This document shows positions 55,844 through 63,956 of a DNA stretch of 64,000 nucleotides, one piece after another. The translations under genes were made by a program, and so were the position numbers. This stretch comes from a bacterium (GTDB lineage Bacteria > Sumerlaeota > Sumerlaeia > SLMS01 > JAHLLQ01): contig JAHLLQ010000003.1 of assembly GCA_020444065.1 (NCBI GenBank), forward strand, positions 258,979 to 322,978, in the 5' to 3' direction. Below the pieces are notes generated by a model. The model was not told where the DNA came from, did not search any database, and worked only from the letters and a program-made list of their open reading frames with translations. Numbering within the stretch: position 1 is the stretch's first letter; each line of letters begins with the position of its first letter.

Positions 55844-56431
55844 ATGCACCCTCTTCACGACTTAGCCCCTGGCCAGAATCCACCGGAACTGATCGATGTG
55901 CTGGTGGAAATCCCAAAGGGTTCCCGCAATAAGTACGAGCTCGACAAGGACACGGGCATGTTCCGGCTGGACCGGACGCTGTTCTCGCCGATGATTTATC
56001 CGGGCGATTATGGGCTGATTCCGCAGACGCATTACGACGACGGCGATCCGCTGGATGCCCTGATCATCTGTAATGAACCCACGTTCACCGGCTGCATTGT
56101 CGCCGCCCGGCCCGTCGGGATATTCCGCATGCTGGACAAGGGCGCCAACGACGACAAGATCGTCTGCGTTCCGGCTGGAAATCCTTATTTCGGTAAGTTC
56201 CGTGATCTCAAGGATGTACCGCCGCATTACCTGAAAGAAGTGGCTCACTTCTTCAGCGTTTACAAGGACCTGGAAGGCCACCGCACCTTGTCCCTGGGTT
56301 GGGAGGACGTTGGTCTGGCCCACGAGCAGATCATGCACGCCATCAAGCTGTACGCCGACATGCATCCGGAGCCGGCCGAGGAGACCCCCGAGGACCCGAT
56401 GGATTCCGAGGTGAGCGAGTCTCTGACTTAG
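55844..56431 (+). CDS. ppa: inorganic pyrophosphatase (family I)
   Basis: 195 aa. It hydrolyses PPi, including that released by the PRTases of the neighbouring operon. It shows EIPKGSRNKYELDKDTG, MIYPGDYGLIPQTHYDDGDPLDALI (the DxDPxD metal signature) and the late KEVAHFFSVYKDLEG. The ATG at 55844 gives the usual N-terminus; the longer open frame begins antisense to the solute-binding gene. No strong ribosome-binding site is visible. Confidence 0.95.
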   Translation: MHPLHDLAPGQNPPELIDVLVEIPKGSRNKYELDKDTGMFRLDRTLFSPMIYPGDYGLIPQTHYDDGDPLDALIICNEPTFTGCIVAARPVGIFRMLDKGANDDKIVCVPAGNPYFGKFRDLKDVPPHYLKEVAHFFSVYKDLEGHRTLSLGWEDVGLAHEQIMHAIKLYADMHPEPAEETPEDPMDSEVSESLT

Positions 56432-56541
56432 GCCGCAGAACCCTCCGGCCCGCGCCATACCGGAAGAAAACCGTTGAGCCGAAACCGGGGCGTTCCTACT
56501 TTGACATTCGTAGGATCGAAAGCCCACTACGGAGGTTCCCC

Positions 56542-56946
56542 ATGCCCCGTCGAATGATTTTGACGGCCCTGATTGCGTTGTCGGTTACGGCACTGACGGG
56601 CTGTAGCCTGACAATCGGTTCCTTCGGCCCCAGCGGTGCCGGGCCAGGTTTCGTTTACACCGAAGACACGGTGTACCCCGCGGCCAACGCCTCCAGCACC
56701 CAGTATACGCTGACGACCGATGATTTCGAGATCAAGTCCATGGTTATGGCCGAGGGCACCAGCTCCTCGATTCTCGGCCTGTTCACGACCGGCGATAACG
56801 GTTACGAAACTCTCCTCGCCGAGGCTCGCGACCAGGGATGCGACGACGTGATGAACGTCCGCGTCGATGTGCGTTACAGCAACATTCTCTTCATCTACCA
56901 GCGGGTCGACACGGTGCTGACCGGCTGGGGCGTGAAGTGGAAGTAA
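56542..56946 (+). CDS. TRL-like small lipoprotein
   Basis: 134-aa lipoprotein (MPRRMILTALIALSVTALTGC). The rest resembles the TRL family: GFVYTEDTVYP, SSSILGLFTTGDNGYETLLAEARDQG, and SNILFIYQRVDTVLTGWG. TRL-like proteins are small envelope lipoproteins of unknown role. GGAGG seven bases before ATG 56542 fixes the start. It stands 110 nt after ppa. Confidence 0.75.
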   Translation: MPRRMILTALIALSVTALTGCSLTIGSFGPSGAGPGFVYTEDTVYPAANASSTQYTLTTDDFEIKSMVMAEGTSSSILGLFTTGDNGYETLLAEARDQGCDDVMNVRVDVRYSNILFIYQRVDTVLTGWGVKWK

Positions 56947-56978
56947 CGCCTCAAGTTCGCTAGATTCGAATCACCAGT

Positions 56979-57024
56979 GGCGGGCGGCTCTCGGCCGCTC
57001 GCCACTCTCCACTCTCCACTCGTC
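56979..57024. repeat. hairpin plus heptamer repeat
   Basis: GGCGGGCGGC pairs with GCCGCTCGCC (one mismatch) around TCTCG at 56979-57003. It is followed by ACTCTCC twice and a third variant. Together these form a dispersed-type element between the TRL-like gene and the next lipoprotein gene, related to the heptamers at 39311-39327. Confidence 0.5.
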
Positions 57025-57031
57025 TCTTTCC

Positions 57032-57328
57032 ATGAAGCCACTCCGCATTCTTGCCACGATCCTCGTTTTGACTCTCGCCGCCGGCAGCATGTCCGCCTGC
57101 TCCTGGTACTCCACCAATCGATGCTACTTGTCGATTGGGCGGTATCGCGCGATGAAGCAGCTTTACCTTGAGACCGGCAGCTACCAGCGCGTCGAACAGG
57201 CCATGGAAGACTTGCAGTGGGCCGCCTGCGAGCGTCGGCAGTTCCGCTATCAACTCCAGAAGGACCTGTATCTGGACGATCTGAGCGAGGAAGTGGCGAC
57301 CGAGGAATTGCTGGGCCAGGCCCCCTGA
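57032..57328 (+). CDS. small lipoprotein, first gene of a short pair
   Basis: 98 aa with lipoprotein-type signal (LATILVLTLAAGSMSAC). The mature part is short and helical (RYRAMKQLYLETGSYQRVEQAMEDLQ). It precedes the TPR protein by 15 nt, so they are probably co-translated. The family is not recognised. The helical repeat looks like half of a TPR-like unit, so it may work with its neighbour. Confidence 0.68.
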   Translation: MKPLRILATILVLTLAAGSMSACSWYSTNRCYLSIGRYRAMKQLYLETGSYQRVEQAMEDLQWAACERRQFRYQLQKDLYLDDLSEEVATEELLGQAP

Positions 57329-57343
57329 CGCCGGAGCGCCCCG

Positions 57344-57682
57344 TTGGCTTACGTTCCAAGATTCCGGCATCTCTTCAAGATCCTCTTTCACATGAAGGAC
57401 TCCGCCGCCGCCGAGGGCCTGTTCCTCGAGGGTAGCATCGAGTTTGAGAACGGCGACGTCGAGACTGCGCGCCTGATGTTCTACTACGGCACGCGGCTCG
57501 ATCCGACACTGGCTGGGAACTTCTACAACCTTGCCGTGGCCGAGGAGAAGCTCCACGGTTCCGGTGCAAAGGCGATCGCGGCGTGGGAGAAGTATCTGGA
57601 CGTCGCCGAGCGCGATCCCCGCCAGTCGGATGAAGCGAAGGAGAAAGTGCGAGAGCACTTGAACAAGATCAGGCCCAAGTGA
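57344..57682 (+). CDS. TPR-domain protein
   Basis: 112 aa with a TTG start at 57344, GGAG eight bases upstream. Two TPR-like helical pairs are visible: AEGLFLEGSIEFENGDVETARLMF and NFYNLAVAEEKLHGSGAKAIAAWEKYLD. Such small TPR proteins usually bind partners. It follows the lipoprotein gene directly and precedes the prepilin-like gene by about 80 nt. Confidence 0.72.
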   Translation: MAYVPRFRHLFKILFHMKDSAAAEGLFLEGSIEFENGDVETARLMFYYGTRLDPTLAGNFYNLAVAEEKLHGSGAKAIAAWEKYLDVAERDPRQSDEAKEKVREHLNKIRPK

Positions 57683-57759
57683 TTCTCCGGTCTCCCTTGA
57701 TCTGAATGCCGCTGCTCTCGTACCTTCTCGCATCAGTTTGGGAAATGGGTTCCAGTCGA

Positions 57760-58344
57760 ATGAAACGATACCTCGGAAGCCGCCGCGGCTTCACGCTCAT
57801 TGAACTGCTCATCGTTGTGGCGATTATTGCCATTCTGGCGGCGATCGCGGTGCCGAACTTTCTCGAAGCACAAACACGCGCGAAGACGAGCCGTGTGAAG
57901 GCCGACATCCGCACGCTGGCGACTGCGATTGAATCCTACGGCGTCGATCACAATGCCTACCCGCCGCACAAGACCGGCGCGGGCGGAGAGATTGCCTATC
58001 CGGATCGCTACGTGCCGCTGACGACGCCGGTGGCGTATATCACGAGCATCCCGTCGCGCGATCCGTTCTACCAGGGCGACATTCTCGGCCAGGGCGGTTC
58101 GGAGCAGTGGGTGTCCTGGACGAACTTCAAGAGCTTCCCCGACACGCACGCGCTGGCGCCGGCGAAGGACACGCATCGCTGGATGTTGCGTAGCCGCGGG
58201 CCCGATGGCGAGAATGAGGCGAACGGCGTGCGCAACGACTTCATGACGGTGGGTCTTTCGGCTGCGCCATCGATGATCTACGATCCGACAAACGGCACCA
58301 TTTCCCGCGGCGACATCGTCAGGACTGCGATTGTTGTTCCCTGA
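57760..58344 (+). CDS. type IV prepilin / pseudopilin-like protein
   Basis: 194 aa with a class III signal: MKRYLGSRRG then FTLIELLIVVAIIAILAAIAV, cleaved after Gly10 and followed by the N-terminal pilin helix. The C-terminal domain is atypical, with DHNAYPPHK, SRDPFYQGD and WMLRSRGPDGEN, a pattern of prepilin-type proteins abundant in PVC-like bacteria. Start ATG 57760 gives the normal short leader; ATG 57745 would add five residues. No other pilus gene is adjacent. A secreted or surface fibre role is likely but unproved. Confidence 0.85.
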   Translation: MKRYLGSRRGFTLIELLIVVAIIAILAAIAVPNFLEAQTRAKTSRVKADIRTLATAIESYGVDHNAYPPHKTGAGGEIAYPDRYVPLTTPVAYITSIPSRDPFYQGDILGQGGSEQWVSWTNFKSFPDTHALAPAKDTHRWMLRSRGPDGENEANGVRNDFMTVGLSAAPSMIYDPTNGTISRGDIVRTAIVVP

Positions 58345-58356
58345 GGGAAGCGCAGA

Positions 58357-59169
58357 CTACCCGCTCTCTTCATTGCTCATCAGGATCTTCGCACCGGGTT
58401 TCACGGCGAAGAACTCGCACGCACTGCCGCGGTTGACGCCGACTTCAAGCCGGCCCGCGGAGTTCCAGTAGACGACCGCATCGCCCGGAGCCACGTCGCC
58501 GAACGTCCGGCGGATGCCCCGGATGGTCACACCGGCGATGGAGAATGTTGCGCTCTCTTCTCGGAGCCATTCCGGGACGTTGTCTTTTCGCAGATTCAGT
58601 GTCAGATTTCCGAAGTGATCAATCGCCAGCACCGCCAAACGCAGCGCGCCTTCGCCATCCGCCTCGGGCTGAGGGAACTCGAGTCGTTGAATCTCTTCGA
58701 TTGGTGTTCCAATTTCTTCGGCGGGCACACCTGCAGCGCGAAGTGCGGCCGCCGGCGCGAAGACGTCTCGTCCGTGAAACGTTGCGGAGTCCTGCGGCCG
58801 AATGTGTTGTCCGGGCTTCAGGGCAAATGCGTGAAAGGGTTCGCCGGTGCGCTGCAGGGCCGGCCACAGCAGACCATTATCCGGCGCGATCAGGGATCGG
58901 CCGCCGACTTCGACAGCGATGGCCTGTCGTTGGCTGCCGACACCCGGGTCGACGACCGCGCACACAACGGCGTTGTCGGGAAGGTAGGGGAGAGCGTCTT
59001 CCAGCACCAAGGCGCCCCACTGCACATTCTGGGGCGGCACGGCGTGCGTGAGATCAAAGATAGGCGATTCGGGGGAGAGTCGAAAAACAACGGCCTTCAT
59101 GATGCCCACAAAGGCATCCTGAAGGCCGAAATCTGTCAGAATAAATACCGGTCGCATCGTCTGGGGCAT
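58357..59169 (-). CDS. SAM hydroxide adenosyltransferase (SAM hydrolase)
   Basis: 270-aa protein of the fluorinase-like DUF62 family. It hydrolyses SAM to adenosine and methionine with hydroxide as nucleophile. It has ILTDFGLQDAFVGIMKAV, VVDPGVGSQRQAI, LIAPDNGLLWPA and FHGRDVFAPAAALR, which include the family's conserved Asp, Arg and His. The start may also be ATG 59157. It follows the PUR-domain gene by 45 nt on the same strand. Confidence 0.93.
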   Translation of the reverse strand: MPQTMRPVFILTDFGLQDAFVGIMKAVVFRLSPESPIFDLTHAVPPQNVQWGALVLEDALPYLPDNAVVCAVVDPGVGSQRQAIAVEVGGRSLIAPDNGLLWPALQRTGEPFHAFALKPGQHIRPQDSATFHGRDVFAPAAALRAAGVPAEEIGTPIEEIQRLEFPQPEADGEGALRLAVLAIDHFGNLTLNLRKDNVPEWLREESATFSIAGVTIRGIRRTFGDVAPGDAVVYWNSAGRLEVGVNRGSACEFFAVKPGAKILMSNEESG

Positions 59170-59214
59170 TAAGCCGTCAGGAGCATCTTGCAGTCAAGCG
59201 TCGGAGCGGTCTTC

Positions 59215-59508
59215 TTAGTGCGCGACCTCGGTCGGGGCGGCCATCTCCGCAGCCATCTCGTGGCGGGAGCGCTGAGCCTCGATTTCGTCTGCCAGGTAGG
59301 ATTCCATTTCCCGCAGGCAGTCGAACAGAATCTCGAAGTCTTCCTTCCAGACCATCACGCGATTCCGCAGCTTCTTGTCGCCATCCTTGCGGGTGCTCTC
59401 GCTGATGACGACGTACTTTTCTCCGTTCGTGTCCTTCTTCACGTCCAGATAATAGGTCCGCTTTCCCCCTCCGAACCTTCGAGTGAAGAGCTCTTCGTAA
59501 TTCGGCAT
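59215..59508 (-). CDS. PUR-domain (DUF3276) nucleic-acid-binding protein
   Basis: 97-aa single PUR repeat with RRFGGGKRTYYLDVKKDTNGE, VVISESTRKDGD and VMVWKEDFEILFDCLREMESYL. Bacterial PUR proteins such as the Borrelia one bind RNA and DNA and regulate gene expression. GAGGGGAA upstream fixes ATG 59508, after an unlikely 7-codon extension. It precedes the SAM hydrolase gene by 45 nt. Its own targets are unknown. Confidence 0.9.
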   Translation of the reverse strand: MPNYEELFTRRFGGGKRTYYLDVKKDTNGEKYVVISESTRKDGDKKLRNRVMVWKEDFEILFDCLREMESYLADEIEAQRSRHEMAAEMAAPTEVAH

Positions 59509-59831
59509 GACTATTCCCCTCGGATACAAATCTCAACTCCCACGTATGCGATACGAAGACCGCGCGAGTAGACCATCTCCCAAAGACACACCTTCCCTCG
59601 AATACTACGCGTGGACCAAGCACGAGCGGGGGTCCCAAAGTCTGTCAGGTACGCTGCAGACTTCCTCTCCGTGGGTTTGGAAATCAAGCCGATTTTCGTT
59701 AGGATCGCTGGAATTGCCATATTTGCATGCTTTGCCGCCCCAAGATCTGGACAACTCGGCGGATCGGTCCGATTGGTGCTTACCGTCCCCTAGAGGCCGG
59801 AGGCCCCAACACTTTGGTTCAGGAAGAATGT
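59509..59831. other. 322-bp divergent gap
   Basis: Between the PUR gene (minus) and the FMN reductase gene (plus). No gene is supported. AGGAAGAATG at 59821-59830 provides the ribosome-binding site of the reductase. I see no clear promoter or hairpin. Confidence 0.4.
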
Positions 59832-60413
59832 ATGGCACCCCCAATCAAGATCATTGGCCTGTGCGGCAGTCTCCGCCCCGGATCCTATGCCGCAAAAGCT
59901 CTGAAAATCGCGCTGGAGAGTGCCCGCCAGGCAGGGGCCGAGGTCGAGTACTTCGATCAGGTCGAAAATCCCCTCCCATTCTGCGACGGGCATCATCTCG
60001 ATGAGAACGACGCGAATGCCGTCGAATTGCGCGCTTTGATCAAGGCGGCCGACGGGGTGATCCTGGCCACGCCGGAGTATCACGGTTCGTGTTCCGGAGT
60101 GATGAAGAACACGCTGGACCTGCTGAGCTTCAACGAGATGGAGGGCAAGGTCTGTGGGCTTGTCAGCGTGCTGGGGGGGCAGGGGAGTTCGAACGCGCTG
60201 AATCATCTGCGGATCATTTGCCGATGGGTGCACGCATGGGTGGTTCCGCACCAGGCGGCGATCGGCGCGTCATACCAGGCATTTGCGGAAGACGGCAGCC
60301 TGAAGGACGAGAAACTCCAGCAGCGCGTCGAGCGCGTCGGCGTGGATGTCGTGAAGTACGCGCACATGTTGCGGGCCAATCCCGAGCTGGTGGAGTTTGA
60401 CGGCGACGAGTAG
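59832..60413 (+). CDS. NADPH-dependent FMN reductase-like protein
   Basis: 193-aa flavodoxin-fold reductase with the FMN phosphate loop IIGLCGSLRPGSYAAKAL and the later ILATPEYHGSCSGVMKNTLDLL. These proteins reduce FMN or quinones with NADPH. ATG 59832 follows AGGAAG. It stands alone, 66 nt ahead of smpB. Confidence 0.93.
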   Translation: MAPPIKIIGLCGSLRPGSYAAKALKIALESARQAGAEVEYFDQVENPLPFCDGHHLDENDANAVELRALIKAADGVILATPEYHGSCSGVMKNTLDLLSFNEMEGKVCGLVSVLGGQGSSNALNHLRIICRWVHAWVVPHQAAIGASYQAFAEDGSLKDEKLQQRVERVGVDVVKYAHMLRANPELVEFDGDE

Positions 60414-60479
60414 GCAGGGCGACTAACCCCTTGCAGGCGCGGCCGGTCCAGTGCTTGGCATCTCGGGGGAGACACACCA

Positions 60480-60947
60480 ATGGCAGAGAAGAAATCTCAG
60501 AATCGGGTGGTCGTGCAGAACAAGAAGGCACGCCACCTGTTTGAAATCACGGACCGCATCGAGGCGGGGATCGTGCTGGCGGGCAGCGAAGTGAAATCGT
60601 TGCGCGAGGGCAAGGGCTCCGTGGCGGAGGCCTACATCGTGCCGCGCGGCAACGAGATGTGGTTGGTGGGAATGCACATCACTCCCTACGAGAAAGCATC
60701 CGCATGGGTCGAACCGGCCGTGCGCGATCGGAAGCTGCTGCTGCATCGGCGCGAAATCGATCGGCTTGCCGGTGCCGTGTCGCAGAAAGGCATGACCCTG
60801 GTGCCGCTGAAGGTTTACTTCAGCGATCGCGGCCACGTGAAGATCGAGATCGGCCTGGCCCGCGGTAAAAAGGCTCCCGACAAGCGCCAGGATCTGAAGG
60901 AGCGCCAGATCAAGCGGGAACTCGAACGGGAGTACAAAGTCCGATGA
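60480..60947 (+). CDS. smpB: SmpB, tmRNA-binding protein
   Basis: 155 aa. It binds tmRNA and delivers it to stalled ribosomes; the tagged products are degraded by ClpXP (clpX is encoded at 36.1-37.4 kb). VVQNKKARHLFEITDRIEAG, AGSEVKSLREGKGSVAEAY and a basic C-terminal tail (LKERQIKRELEREYKVR) are typical. The start is ATG 60480 after GGGGAGA. It overlaps the next gene by ATGA. No tmRNA gene is found in the window. Confidence 0.97.
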   Translation: MAEKKSQNRVVVQNKKARHLFEITDRIEAGIVLAGSEVKSLREGKGSVAEAYIVPRGNEMWLVGMHITPYEKASAWVEPAVRDRKLLLHRREIDRLAGAVSQKGMTLVPLKVYFSDRGHVKIEIGLARGKKAPDKRQDLKERQIKRELEREYKVR

Positions 60948-62047
60948 AGCGCCTGGCGTTGTTATGTCTGCTGCTTTTCTGCGCGACGGCTCTGACCGCC
61001 GGCGATCCCGTGATCGAGCGCGCCGAACAGGAGACGCGCGATCAACGCCGGCCAGTTCTGATCTCCCATGGCGTGAATCCGAAAGCGCCGGACTTGATTG
61101 CTTTCCTCAAGAAGGGGTTTTCCGACGCGGCCATTCAGCGCGGTCTTCCCACGGAACCGATCGTGAAATCCGAAGTCGCAAACAAGGCCGTCGAAGAACT
61201 CGGTCTGACGCAGTCGGAGGCGGGCGTTCCGATTCTGATGCAGATTGCCGCGGGCGACTTGCCGCCGGGTGTGCTGGCGACGATTCGCCTCGATGTGGAA
61301 ATGATGCCGGTGCACGACGCCGATATTCTGGCAGCTCGTTACAGTCGGGGTCTGCGCAAGAACGCCGTCGTGGCACTTGGGCTGATCGGCGATCCGCAGG
61401 CCGCCGACACGATCCTGGAAGCGATGCGCGAGTACACGGACCCCCTGATGATTTCCGAGGGCGCGGTTTCGTTGGGCTTGCTGGGCGATTCGCGCGGGCT
61501 GCTGCCGCTTGTTGTGGCGACGCGCAATCCAGAGGATCCGGCGCTGGCGATGGTCTTCGCCCACGTGTATTACCTGACTGGGCGGAACTACGATATTACG
61601 AGCGTCTCGCCCATCGCCCGGCGCCGTGAAGCCGTCGAGCAGTTGCGCCAATGGTACGAGGCCGAGGGGACCAAGTTCGTCCCCGTTCGCGCGGAGATTC
61701 TGCGCCGACGCGATCGCGGATTGGAACGCACGGACCTGCCGCTTGAAACGTTGAGGGGCGCGCTGCGTGCGACTCGCGATTCCCAGAATTACGATCGCCG
61801 CTACGCCGGTCGCGAAAGATTGCGCAATCTCGGGCCGGGTATGGCACCGCAATTGCGCGAGATCTCGATGGATCCCTTGGAGGATCTGGACATTCGCCGC
61901 GCGGCGATGACGTACTACGCCGGTGCCGATCCCGAGAGAGCCCGCAAGGACATGAAGTACCTGGCTAAGAAGGATGAGAATTCCATCATCCGCGGGCAGG
62001 CGGAATCGCTGATGGAAGACATCGAACGCGCGCTGGAAGACGAATAG
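60944..62047 (+). CDS. exported HEAT-repeat protein
   Basis: 367 aa with a signal peptide (LALLCLLLFCATALTAG) and several HEAT-like repeats (NAVVALGLIGDPQAADTILEAM, EGAVSLGLLGDSRGLLPLVVA, DIRRAAMTYYAGADPERARKD). It overlaps smpB by ATGA, which suggests co-translation with a cytosolic protein despite its own export signal. It probably acts as a binding scaffold at the envelope. The specific role is unknown. Confidence 0.78.
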   Translation: MKRLALLCLLLFCATALTAGDPVIERAEQETRDQRRPVLISHGVNPKAPDLIAFLKKGFSDAAIQRGLPTEPIVKSEVANKAVEELGLTQSEAGVPILMQIAAGDLPPGVLATIRLDVEMMPVHDADILAARYSRGLRKNAVVALGLIGDPQAADTILEAMREYTDPLMISEGAVSLGLLGDSRGLLPLVVATRNPEDPALAMVFAHVYYLTGRNYDITSVSPIARRREAVEQLRQWYEAEGTKFVPVRAEILRRRDRGLERTDLPLETLRGALRATRDSQNYDRRYAGRERLRNLGPGMAPQLREISMDPLEDLDIRRAAMTYYAGADPERARKDMKYLAKKDENSIIRGQAESLMEDIERALEDE

Positions 62048-62060
62048 GAGTTCGCAACGC

Positions 62061-62600
62061 ATGACGCTCCCCGGACGACGAGGGTTTTCCTGGATACCAA
62101 TCGCAACGGCGCTGGGACTGGCGCTGATTATGATTTTCGTGTTTGTCGATTTCGATCGCGCAGTGGCTCCCGAACGGACGCCGAACAGTTACGTCCTGCC
62201 GCCTGGGTTCAGCGGACACGTCAAGATTCTGTACGAGGTCGAAGACGCCGAACCGCTCGCGATCGAGGACGGCTTTCGCGTGCTGCCGATCAACGCGAGC
62301 GGTTACCTGGAGACATCGAGCAAAATGCTGTACGGGCACGCCGAAGATCGCTTCCTGCGCCGCAAGCCCGAGGGGGGATTCGAGGAACTGACGCTTCAGG
62401 ATTTGAAGATCCGCAAGAATGGACTCGAAGGCGATCAGAAGGAGTACTTCGCGAGCGCGACGGAGGAATTGCCGAAGCGCGACGCCATGTTCCAAGCCCA
62501 GGGCCGAGTCGATGCCGACGGGGAAAACATCCTCGGGCATCCGTATGAAATCATGGTCTTCCGCGGCGACGACGAAGAAGGCATGCCGCAGCGAATGTAA
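62061..62600 (+). CDS. single-TM protein with DUF6843-like domain
   Basis: 179 aa. One N-terminal TM helix (IPIATALGLALIMIFVFV) is followed by a small domain with SYVLPPGFSGHVKILYEVE and GFRVLPINASGYLETSSK, which resembles DUF6843-type domains. It starts 14 nt after the HEAT-repeat gene, so the three genes smpB-HEAT-this form one unit. The function is unknown. Confidence 0.62.
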   Translation: MTLPGRRGFSWIPIATALGLALIMIFVFVDFDRAVAPERTPNSYVLPPGFSGHVKILYEVEDAEPLAIEDGFRVLPINASGYLETSSKMLYGHAEDRFLRRKPEGGFEELTLQDLKIRKNGLEGDQKEYFASATEELPKRDAMFQAQGRVDADGENILGHPYEIMVFRGDDEEGMPQRM

Positions 62601-62615
62601 GTTGCGGGGCGGCGG

Positions 62616-63443
62616 TTAGCCCTGATCCATCAACACATCGGTCATGTTGAAGACCTCGCCGCGCGAACCTTCGGCCAGGCGACGAGCCAGGAAATCGGCG
62701 GCAACCAACGCGCCTTCGGCATACACACGCCGACCGTCGACGCAGTGGTTCAGCCCGAGCCGCACACTGCCATTCGACGACTTGATGTCGTAGTAATGGT
62801 ACGCGTGGCCGGCCAAGTGCTCCGCCGGGACGTTCATGCGCGATGTCTGCTCCTCGGGCTCGCGGATCATCTCGATCTCGTCGACCTTGGCCGGCAGACC
62901 GAGGCGCGCGAAGTCCGCCACGAGTGCCTTGGCGGTGCCGCTCGTGTCCTTCTTGCCCTTCTGGTGCGACTCGACCACATGAAAGCCGTAGCCTTTCATG
63001 GCGCCTGGGAAGTTGTCCGCCAGGTTCGCCATCGCCGTCTGCAGTAACACGATCGGGATCGCCATGTTCGGCGCGATCACGGCGGACGCGTCGCTCGCCT
63101 GAACCAGCTTCACCGCCTCGTCGCGATCGAACCCGGTTGTTCCCATTACAAACGGAATCCCCGCCGATGCGAAGAAGCGCACGTTGTCTAGCGCGGCCGT
63201 TGGCTCGGTGAAATCCACCGCGATGGTGTTCGGCGGCAGTTCCAGGCTCTCGCGTGTGGATGGTCGACGGAGCTGGATCTCGCGACCGCTGACGACATGA
63301 ACGGCGTCATTGACCACCTCACCTGTCAGCGCAACATCGAGCAGTGTGAAGCGTTCCGCGGCCGCGGATTCGAGAGCCGCCAGGGCGACTTCGTTGGCCA
63401 TGCGGCCAGGTAGTCCGGAAAGAAGGAGATGGATCGCGCTCAT
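62616..63443 (-). CDS. dapB: dihydrodipicolinate reductase
   Basis: 275 aa. It reduces dihydrodipicolinate in lysine and meso-diaminopimelate synthesis. The nucleotide region is LSGLPGRMANEVALAAL, and FVMGTTGFDRDEA and VVESHQKGKKDTSGTAKAL form the catalytic block. ESHQxGKxDTSGTA resembles the plant-type DapB rather than the usual bacterial EHH motif. ATG 63443 follows GCGAGGTCC; the frame upstream extends into the terminator. Confidence 0.92.
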   Translation of the reverse strand: MSAIHLLLSGLPGRMANEVALAALESAAAERFTLLDVALTGEVVNDAVHVVSGREIQLRRPSTRESLELPPNTIAVDFTEPTAALDNVRFFASAGIPFVMGTTGFDRDEAVKLVQASDASAVIAPNMAIPIVLLQTAMANLADNFPGAMKGYGFHVVESHQKGKKDTSGTAKALVADFARLGLPAKVDEIEMIREPEEQTSRMNVPAEHLAGHAYHYYDIKSSNGSVRLGLNHCVDGRRVYAEGALVAADFLARRLAEGSRGEVFNMTDVLMDQG

Positions 63444-63463
63444 AAGGGACCTCGCAATAGAAA

Positions 63464-63490
63464 CCCCCGCCTGGATCACTCCGGCGGGGG
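63464..63490 (-). terminator. intrinsic terminator of tRNA-Thr
   Basis: CCCCCGCC pairs with GGCGGGGG as an 8-bp stem. On the minus strand TTTCTATT follows it. It lies 17 nt downstream of tRNA-Thr, before dapB on the same strand. Confidence 0.75.
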
Positions 63491-63507
63491 ACGGATTGTT
63501 GAAGGGG

Positions 63508-63583
63508 TGGAGCCGCCACACAGATTCGAACTGTGGACCCCATCCTTACCATGGATGTGCTCTACCGGCTGAGCTATGGCGGC
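63508..63583 (-). tRNA. tRNA-Thr (anticodon GGU), CCA encoded
   Basis: The 76-nt cloverleaf begins GCCGCCA and its acceptor stem pairs with TGGCGGC. The T loop reads GTTCGAATC. The anticodon stem CATCC/GGATG encloses ATGGTAA, giving anticodon GGT, which reads ACC and ACU. Discriminator T is followed by a genomically encoded CCA. It is read on the minus strand. Confidence 0.96.
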
Positions 63584-63734
63584 CCATCGCGGGTATCGCC
63601 CCCGCGAGGGCTCCTTACTTGGGAGAATGGCCCCCGGCGCGCAACCAGAAAAGTGGTCACCCCCCAAAAAAGGCAGGGCGCAGTTGGGGCGCACTGACCG
63701 CGGCCTGCCCGCAACACTTGTAAATTCCGTGTTC

Positions 63735-63753
63735 TATTTCAATTATTGAAATA
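63735..63753. promoter_or_regulatory. inverted repeat 1
   Basis: TATTTCAAT and ATTGAAATA around a central T, perfect over 19 bp. It shares the TTTCA half-site with the two sites downstream. Confidence 0.6.
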
Positions 63754-63772
63754 AGGCCCCCCAAAACCGGCG

Positions 63773-63808
63773 CCTTATTTCACAAAATCGCGATTTTGTG
63801 AAATAAGG
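63773..63808. promoter_or_regulatory. 36-bp perfect palindrome
   Basis: CCTTATTTCACAAAATCG and its perfect complement CGATTTTGTGAAATAAGG. The core TTTCAC to GTGAAA spans 26 bp, exactly as in the third site. Confidence 0.8.
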
Positions 63809-63870
63809 GCTTGAGATAAACACCAGTTGTCTCAAAAAATGAAATTCGAGGACACTTGAGATGACTTCTA

Positions 63871-63896
63871 TTTCACGATCTGGCCATTTTGTGAAA
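63871..63896. promoter_or_regulatory. inverted repeat 3, 26-bp TTTCAC/GTGAAA core
   Basis: TTTCAC and GTGAAA separated by 14 bp, spanning 26 bp in total. The inner part is less symmetric than in the palindrome at 63773, but the half-sites and length are the same. Confidence 0.6.
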
Positions 63897-63956
63897 CAAC
63901 CAGGGGGCTTTAGAGCGTTCATTCCAGCCTCCTTTCCCCCCAGCCCACCCGTTCGG

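Larger units (their letters stand above)
63584..63956. other. gene-free region with three inverted repeats
   Basis: No gene is supported here. Three inverted repeats (63735-63753, 63773-63808, 63871-63896) share the half-site TTTCA/TGAAA and lie before the partial gene at 63957. A further TTGAGA/TCTCAA pair lies at 63811-63835, and CTTGAGAT recurs at 63810 and 63855. Confidence 0.6.
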
